DNA from: UBA5905 sp964609975
GTDB lineage: Bacteria > Bacillota > Clostridia > Oscillospirales > Acutalibacteraceae
Length of the DNA: 64,000 nucleotides
Direction of reading: 5' to 3'
NCBI GenBank assembly: GCA_964609975.1
Contig: CAZSTR010000001.1
Location: forward strand, 66,070 to 130,069
Position 1 is the stretch's first letter, and the number at the start of each line of letters is the position of its first letter. The notes below the pieces were generated by a model. That model was not told the DNA's origin and did not search any database. It saw only the letters and a program-made list of their open reading frames with translations. This document shows, piece after piece, positions 59,867-64,000 of this stretch. Position numbers and translations under genes: made by a program.

Positions 59867-62221
59867 TCACCTCGCTGAACGCTCCGCGGCTGGATCGGAC
59901 ACAAGTGCGTTTTTCAGCACAGTGTCCAGGGTCTTCGCCGGTATAAACTGGGTGTGCTCCTTCACCGTCGCATCCACCGCGTACAAATCGGAAAGATTGT
60001 CCTCCGGGATGATGACGGTGGACAGCCGATGGGTATAGGCGGCCATGGATTTTTCCCGCAATCCGCCGATGGGAAGCACCCGTCCGCGCAGGGAAATCTC
60101 GCCAGTCATCGCCACATCGCCCCGCACCGGAATTCCGGTCAGCGCCGACACAAGAGCCGTCGTCATCGTCACCCCCGCCGAAGGGCCATCCTTCGGAACA
60201 GCCCCCTCCGGCGCGTGAATATGAATATCCTTTGTCTTATAAAAATCTCCGTCGATATGCCATTCACGGGCGTGGGAACGGACATAGCTCACCGCAATCT
60301 GCGCCGATTCCTTCATCACATCGCCCAGGTTTCCGGTCAGCTCGATTTTTCCGCTTCCATCCAGAATGGCCACCTCCACCGGCAGTGTCGTTCCGCCCAC
60401 CGCCGTCCAGGCCAAGCCATTGACCACGCCCACCAGATTTTCGTGTACGGTCGGCTCCGGCTTATATTTCCGCGGCCCCAACAGGCTCTCCACCACTTTC
60501 GGGTCGATGCGCAGCCCGGCTTTGCCGCCTTCGACGACGCTTTTCGCCACCTTACGGCAAATGGACGCAATCTGCCGTTCCAGATTGCGCACACCGGCCT
60601 CACTGGTATAGCCCTCAATCAACAGCCGGAGTGTTTTATCTGTAAAGCGAATATCCTTTGCGGACAGTCCGTGCTTTTTCAGCTGCTTGCGCACCAGGTG
60701 GTGCTTCGCAATCGCCAGCTTTTCCTCCTCAGTATAACTGGACAGCTCAATCACATCCATCCGGTCATACAAGGGCGCCGGAATCGCCGAAGCATCGTTG
60801 GCGGTCATGATAAACAGTACATCGGACAAATCGAAGGGCAAATCAATATAATGGTCGCGGAAGGCACTGTTTTGCTCGGTATCCAGTACCTCCAGCATAG
60901 CCGAGGCGGGGTCGCCGCGGAAATCGCTGCCCATTTTGTCGATTTCATCCAGCAAAATCAGCGGATTGCGCGAGCCGGCCTGCTTCACCGCGGAGATGAT
61001 GCGACCGGGCATCGCCCCCACATAGGTGCGCCGGTGGCCGCGGATTTCCGATTCGTCCCGCACACCGCCCAGCGAAACCCGCACATAGTTCCGCCCCATT
61101 GCCCGCGCAACACTGCGGGCGATGGAGGTTTTTCCCACGCCAGGGGGGCCGACGAGACAAATCACCTGGCCGCGCATTTCAGCGGACAGCTGGCGCACCG
61201 CCAGCGCCTCCACAATGCGCTCCTTCACTTTCTCTAGTCCGTCATGGTCCTGGTCGAGAATTCGGCGGGCATGGCGGAGATTCAGTTTGTCCTTCGTCAC
61301 TGTGTTCCAGGGGAGTTCCAAACAGGTGTCCAGATATGTACGCACCACTGTCGCCTCATGGGAACCGGGAGGCATTTTTCCCAGCTTGCCGCATTCCTTC
61401 TTCAGGCTCTCGGCAACCTCCTCCGGAAGCTGTAAAGCAGAAATCCTTTTCAGGTATTCCTCAGACTCCTCCAGCGGGTCGTCCGCCTCTCCCAGCTCCT
61501 CGGAAATGGCACGAATCTGCTCCCGCAGATAATAATCCCGCTGGTTTTCGTCCATCTGCTCCTGAACCTTGCCTTCGATTTTTTTCTCCAGCTCCAGAAG
61601 CTGACATTCCTTGTCCAAAATCTGCAACAGCGTTTCCGCCCGCGCCGAAATAGTGGTCAATTCCAAAATCCGTTGCTTCTCCTCCGGCGGCATTCCCAAA
61701 TTGGCCGCAATATAATCGCACAAATGCCCCAGACGGTCATCCGTCGCCACCGCCATCAGCACATCCGGCGCCATCTTCGGCGCCAGCGCCGCATAGCGTT
61801 CAAAGGCCTCCCGGCACTGGCGCAAATAGGCTTCATACTCCAGCGATGTGGAAACGCCGCGCTCCGGCTTTTGCGCGGTGACCGCCACATAATAGGGCAC
61901 GGTTTGGATAAGCTCGGCCACCGTCGCCCGACATTCCCCTTCCACGACCACGCGGAAATTGTCATGGGGGATCTTCAAAATCTGCTGAATTCGCGCCACA
62001 ACCCCCATCGTATACAAATGCTCCGGCTGAGGGTCATCCTGCTCCAAATCCCTTTGAGCAACCAGAAAAATCCGCTGGTCCTTTTTCATTGCCTCGTTCA
62101 GCGCCGCCACAGATTTCAATCGTCCCACATCGAAATGCATCACCGTTTCCGGGAAACAGACCATCCCCCGCAGCACTAAAAGGGGCAGGGTTTCATAAAC
62201 GGCTTCGGTCGATCTGCTCAT
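59867..62221 (-). CDS. lon: ATP-dependent protease Lon
   Basis: A 784-residue AAA+ protease degrading damaged and regulatory proteins. It has the N-terminal substrate domain, Walker A GPPGVGKTS (near 355), the arginine-rich AAA motifs (LGGVRDESEIRGHRRTYVG) and the serine-lysine protease domain with catalytic serine in PKDGPSAGV. GAGGTGAT precedes the ATG. It sits between clpX and engB. Confidence 0.97.
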   Translation of the reverse strand: MSRSTEAVYETLPLLVLRGMVCFPETVMHFDVGRLKSVAALNEAMKKDQRIFLVAQRDLEQDDPQPEHLYTMGVVARIQQILKIPHDNFRVVVEGECRATVAELIQTVPYYVAVTAQKPERGVSTSLEYEAYLRQCREAFERYAALAPKMAPDVLMAVATDDRLGHLCDYIAANLGMPPEEKQRILELTTISARAETLLQILDKECQLLELEKKIEGKVQEQMDENQRDYYLREQIRAISEELGEADDPLEESEEYLKRISALQLPEEVAESLKKECGKLGKMPPGSHEATVVRTYLDTCLELPWNTVTKDKLNLRHARRILDQDHDGLEKVKERIVEALAVRQLSAEMRGQVICLVGPPGVGKTSIARSVARAMGRNYVRVSLGGVRDESEIRGHRRTYVGAMPGRIISAVKQAGSRNPLILLDEIDKMGSDFRGDPASAMLEVLDTEQNSAFRDHYIDLPFDLSDVLFIMTANDASAIPAPLYDRMDVIELSSYTEEEKLAIAKHHLVRKQLKKHGLSAKDIRFTDKTLRLLIEGYTSEAGVRNLERQIASICRKVAKSVVEGGKAGLRIDPKVVESLLGPRKYKPEPTVHENLVGVVNGLAWTAVGGTTLPVEVAILDGSGKIELTGNLGDVMKESAQIAVSYVRSHAREWHIDGDFYKTKDIHIHAPEGAVPKDGPSAGVTMTTALVSALTGIPVRGDVAMTGEISLRGRVLPIGGLREKSMAAYTHRLSTVIIPEDNLSDLYAVDATVKEHTQFIPAKTLDTVLKNALVSDPAAERSAR

Positions 62222-62284
62222 GCTATCACCTCTGTTTCTAAGAAAAAGGCGGCCGACAAGAACGCCGGTCGCCGAAAATGCCTT

Positions 62285-63619
62285 TTATCGCTTCCCAGCA
62301 GAACGGGCCTTCGCCCGCACCGTCGGCTTGAGAGCGCCGCCGCGCTTCTCCGGGTTATACACAATCTCCGGCTGTCCGTTGCCGTTCACGCAGGCGCTGG
62401 TGATGACAACCTTCTCCACTGTCGGGTCCGACGGAATGTCGAACATCAGCTGGGTCAGCTGCTCCTCCATGACACTGCGCAAGCCACGGGCGCCCGTTTT
62501 TCGCTCCAGAGTTTTCTCGGCCACCGCCTTCAACGCGTCGTCGGTGAACTCCAGCTGAACCCCATCCAGAGCGAACAGCTGCACATACTGTTTCAAAATC
62601 GCGTTCTTCGGCTCACACAAAATCCGCACCAGCGCCGAAGCGTCCAGCGCCTCCAGCGTGGTGATCACAGGCATACGCCCCACCAGCTCCGGAATTAGAC
62701 CGAATTTCACTAAATCCTGGGGCACAATCTGCTGAAGCAAAGCACTATCCTCGTCGGTGGACTTCGATTTCACTTCGTTTCCAAAGCCCAGGGAACCGGA
62801 GCTGACGCGCCGCTCGATGGTTTTGGCGATTCCGTCGAAGGCGCCTCCAAGGATGAACAGAATATTGGTGGTGTCGATTTGAATGAATTCCTGCTGGGGG
62901 TGCTTCCGTCCGCCGTTGGGCGGCACATTCGCTACCGTCCCCTCCAGAATTTTCAAAAGCGCCTGCTGCACGCCCTCGCCGCTCACATCGCGGGTGATGG
63001 ACGCGTTTTCGCTCCGGCGGGAAATCTTGTCGATTTCATCCACATAGATGATGCCCCGCTGGGCGCGCTCCACATCGTAATCCGCCGCCTGGATCAGGCG
63101 CAACAGAATGTTCTCCACATCCTCGCCCACATAGCCGGCCTCAGTCAGTGTTGTGGCGTCGGCGATGGCGAAGGGCACATCCAGCGCCTTCGCCAGCGTC
63201 TGCGCCAAAGCAGTTTTTCCGACACCGGTGGGGCCAAGCAACAAAACATTGCTCTTTCCCAGCTCGGTGTCCAGCTCCTCGCCGAAATAAATGCGCTTAT
63301 AGTGATTATACACCGCCACGGACAAAGCGACCTTCGCCTTGTCCTGGCCGATCACATATTCATCCAGCTTTTCTTTGATTTCCCGCGGCGTTGGTATCTT
63401 CTCCGGCACCTCCGGCTTTTTCGTCTGCTTTCCCTCGCGGTCGTTTTTCGTCGGCCGGCTCTCCGGATCCTCGCCGTCATACAGCAATCCGAGACAAAGT
63501 TCAATACATTCGTCGCAGATAAACACGCCGGGGCCGGCGATCAGCCGCTCCACCTCTGTCTGCCGCTTTCCGCAGAAAGAACAGCGCATCTCTGCCCGAT
63601 GCTCATCATTTGTCGGCAA
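62285..63619 (-). CDS. clpX: ClpX unfoldase subunit
   Basis: A 444-residue AAA+ unfoldase that feeds ClpP. The zinc domain has Cys13, Cys16, Cys35 and Cys38 (CSFCGK, CDEC); Walker A GPTGVGKT and Walker B IIYVDEIDKI follow. The start is a TTG at 63619 with GGAGGGG upstream; no in-frame ATG lies near. Only 26 bases separate it from clpP. Confidence 0.96.
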   Translation of the reverse strand: MPTNDEHRAEMRCSFCGKRQTEVERLIAGPGVFICDECIELCLGLLYDGEDPESRPTKNDREGKQTKKPEVPEKIPTPREIKEKLDEYVIGQDKAKVALSVAVYNHYKRIYFGEELDTELGKSNVLLLGPTGVGKTALAQTLAKALDVPFAIADATTLTEAGYVGEDVENILLRLIQAADYDVERAQRGIIYVDEIDKISRRSENASITRDVSGEGVQQALLKILEGTVANVPPNGGRKHPQQEFIQIDTTNILFILGGAFDGIAKTIERRVSSGSLGFGNEVKSKSTDEDSALLQQIVPQDLVKFGLIPELVGRMPVITTLEALDASALVRILCEPKNAILKQYVQLFALDGVQLEFTDDALKAVAEKTLERKTGARGLRSVMEEQLTQLMFDIPSDPTVEKVVITSACVNGNGQPEIVYNPEKRGGALKPTVRAKARSAGKR

Positions 63620-63645
63620 AATTCGTCCCCTCCCCTTTTCGATGC

Positions 63646-64000
63646 TTATCCGCGCCGCTCCACGACCTTATCCACAAGGCCATAGCGCACCGCGTCATCA
63701 GCGCTCATCCAATTATCCCGGTCGGTATCCCGCTCGATGGTCTCCAGCGGCTGACCGGTCATCTCGGACAGCATCCGGTTCATCCGGTTACGGATATACA
63801 AAATATGCTCTGCCTGAATTTTAATATCCGAGGCCTGCCCCTTGGCACCGCCTAGAGGCTGATGAATCATGATTTCGCTGTTGGGCAACGCCAGGCGCTT
63901 TCCCTTTGTGCCGGCCGCCAGCAAAAAGCTTCCCATGCTGGCCGCCATCCCGACGCAAATCGTGGACACATCGCATTTGATATACTGCATCGTATCATAA
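63646..64000 (-). CDS. clpP: ClpP protease subunit, C-terminal part
   Basis: The last 117 codons of a serine protease; the N-terminal part is beyond the right edge. The catalytic serine is in GMAASMGSFLL, the histidine in EIMIHQPLGG and the aspartate in ERDTDRDNWM. It lies upstream of clpX in the same direction, forming the usual clpP-clpX pair. Confidence 0.95.
   Translation of the reverse strand, partial: YDTMQYIKCDVSTICVGMAASMGSFLLAAGTKGKRLALPNSEIMIHQPLGGAKGQASDIKIQAEHILYIRNRMNRMLSEMTGQPLETIERDTDRDNWMSADDAVRYGLVDKVVERRG

Overview
The window is high-GC, gene-dense DNA from an anaerobic, spore-forming Firmicute, most likely a gut-type member of the Clostridia. The signs are spore genes (SleC-like, SpoVB-like, YunB), a T-box leader on alaS, an L-box (lysine) riboswitch, strong AGGAGG ribosome binding sites, TTGACA/TATAAT promoters and oxygen-sensitive glycyl-radical and radical-SAM enzymes. 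Genus cannot be set from the sequence alone. I saw no rRNA, tRNA, CRISPR array, insertion sequence or prophage.

Layout. 1-2.3 kb: the start of a polyamine ABC transporter operon (potA-potB-potC, leftward) with a structured leader that can hide the potA ribosome binding site. 2.5-6.7 kb: four rightward genes for spore cortex/envelope work. 6.8-11 kb: a MacB-like ATPase-permease fusion, endonuclease III and a histidine phosphatase. 11.1-12.7 kb: an HTH-ADP-ribosylglycohydrolase fusion under its own palindromic operators. 12.8-27.1 kb: a 14-gene leftward bacterial microcompartment locus of the glycyl-radical fucose/rhamnose class (GRM5-like), with a divergent DeoR regulator at 27.3-28.0 kb. 28.1-30.8 kb: a TadA-glycosyltransferase fusion and a CPBP protease. 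30.9-33.9 kb: murI-DUF1934-argS. 34-40.9 kb: alaS (T-box) - HIT - exonuclease - yunB - ligA. 41-43 kb: a GH3 glycosidase. 43.2-45.9 kb: an amino-acid ABC transporter under a lysine riboswitch. 46-48 kb: YgiQ-type radical SAM protein. 48-54 kb: pth-mfd-ybaK-small ORF-mnmA. 54-59.2 kb: a GldA/F/G-like ABC exporter with a DUF4340 partner. 59.3-64 kb: clpP-clpX-lon-engB.

How the microcompartment genes fit together. RhaB phosphorylates the ketose; a class II aldolase cleaves the ketose-1-phosphate to DHAP and lactaldehyde; lactaldehyde is reduced to 1,2-propanediol; the glycyl-radical diol dehydratase (with its activase) makes propionaldehyde; CoA-acylating aldehyde dehydrogenase, PduL and acetate kinase turn this into propionate plus ATP, while the alcohol dehydrogenase recycles NADH. 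Aldolase, alcohol dehydrogenase, aldehyde dehydrogenase and PduL each carry a short amphipathic terminal helix of the encapsulation-peptide kind. The shell set is two BMC-H, one PduT-like BMC-T with the iron-sulfur cysteine, and one BMV pentamer.

The points most worth a second look: the lysine-riboswitch transporter's binding protein has its two halves in reversed order (a circular permutation); the potA leader; the TadA-glycosyltransferase fusion; cobalamin-type PduO and PduS beside a B12-independent dehydratase; a second, operator-bearing promoter inside the microcompartment operon; and three 10-bp-phased repeats at the DeoR promoter.
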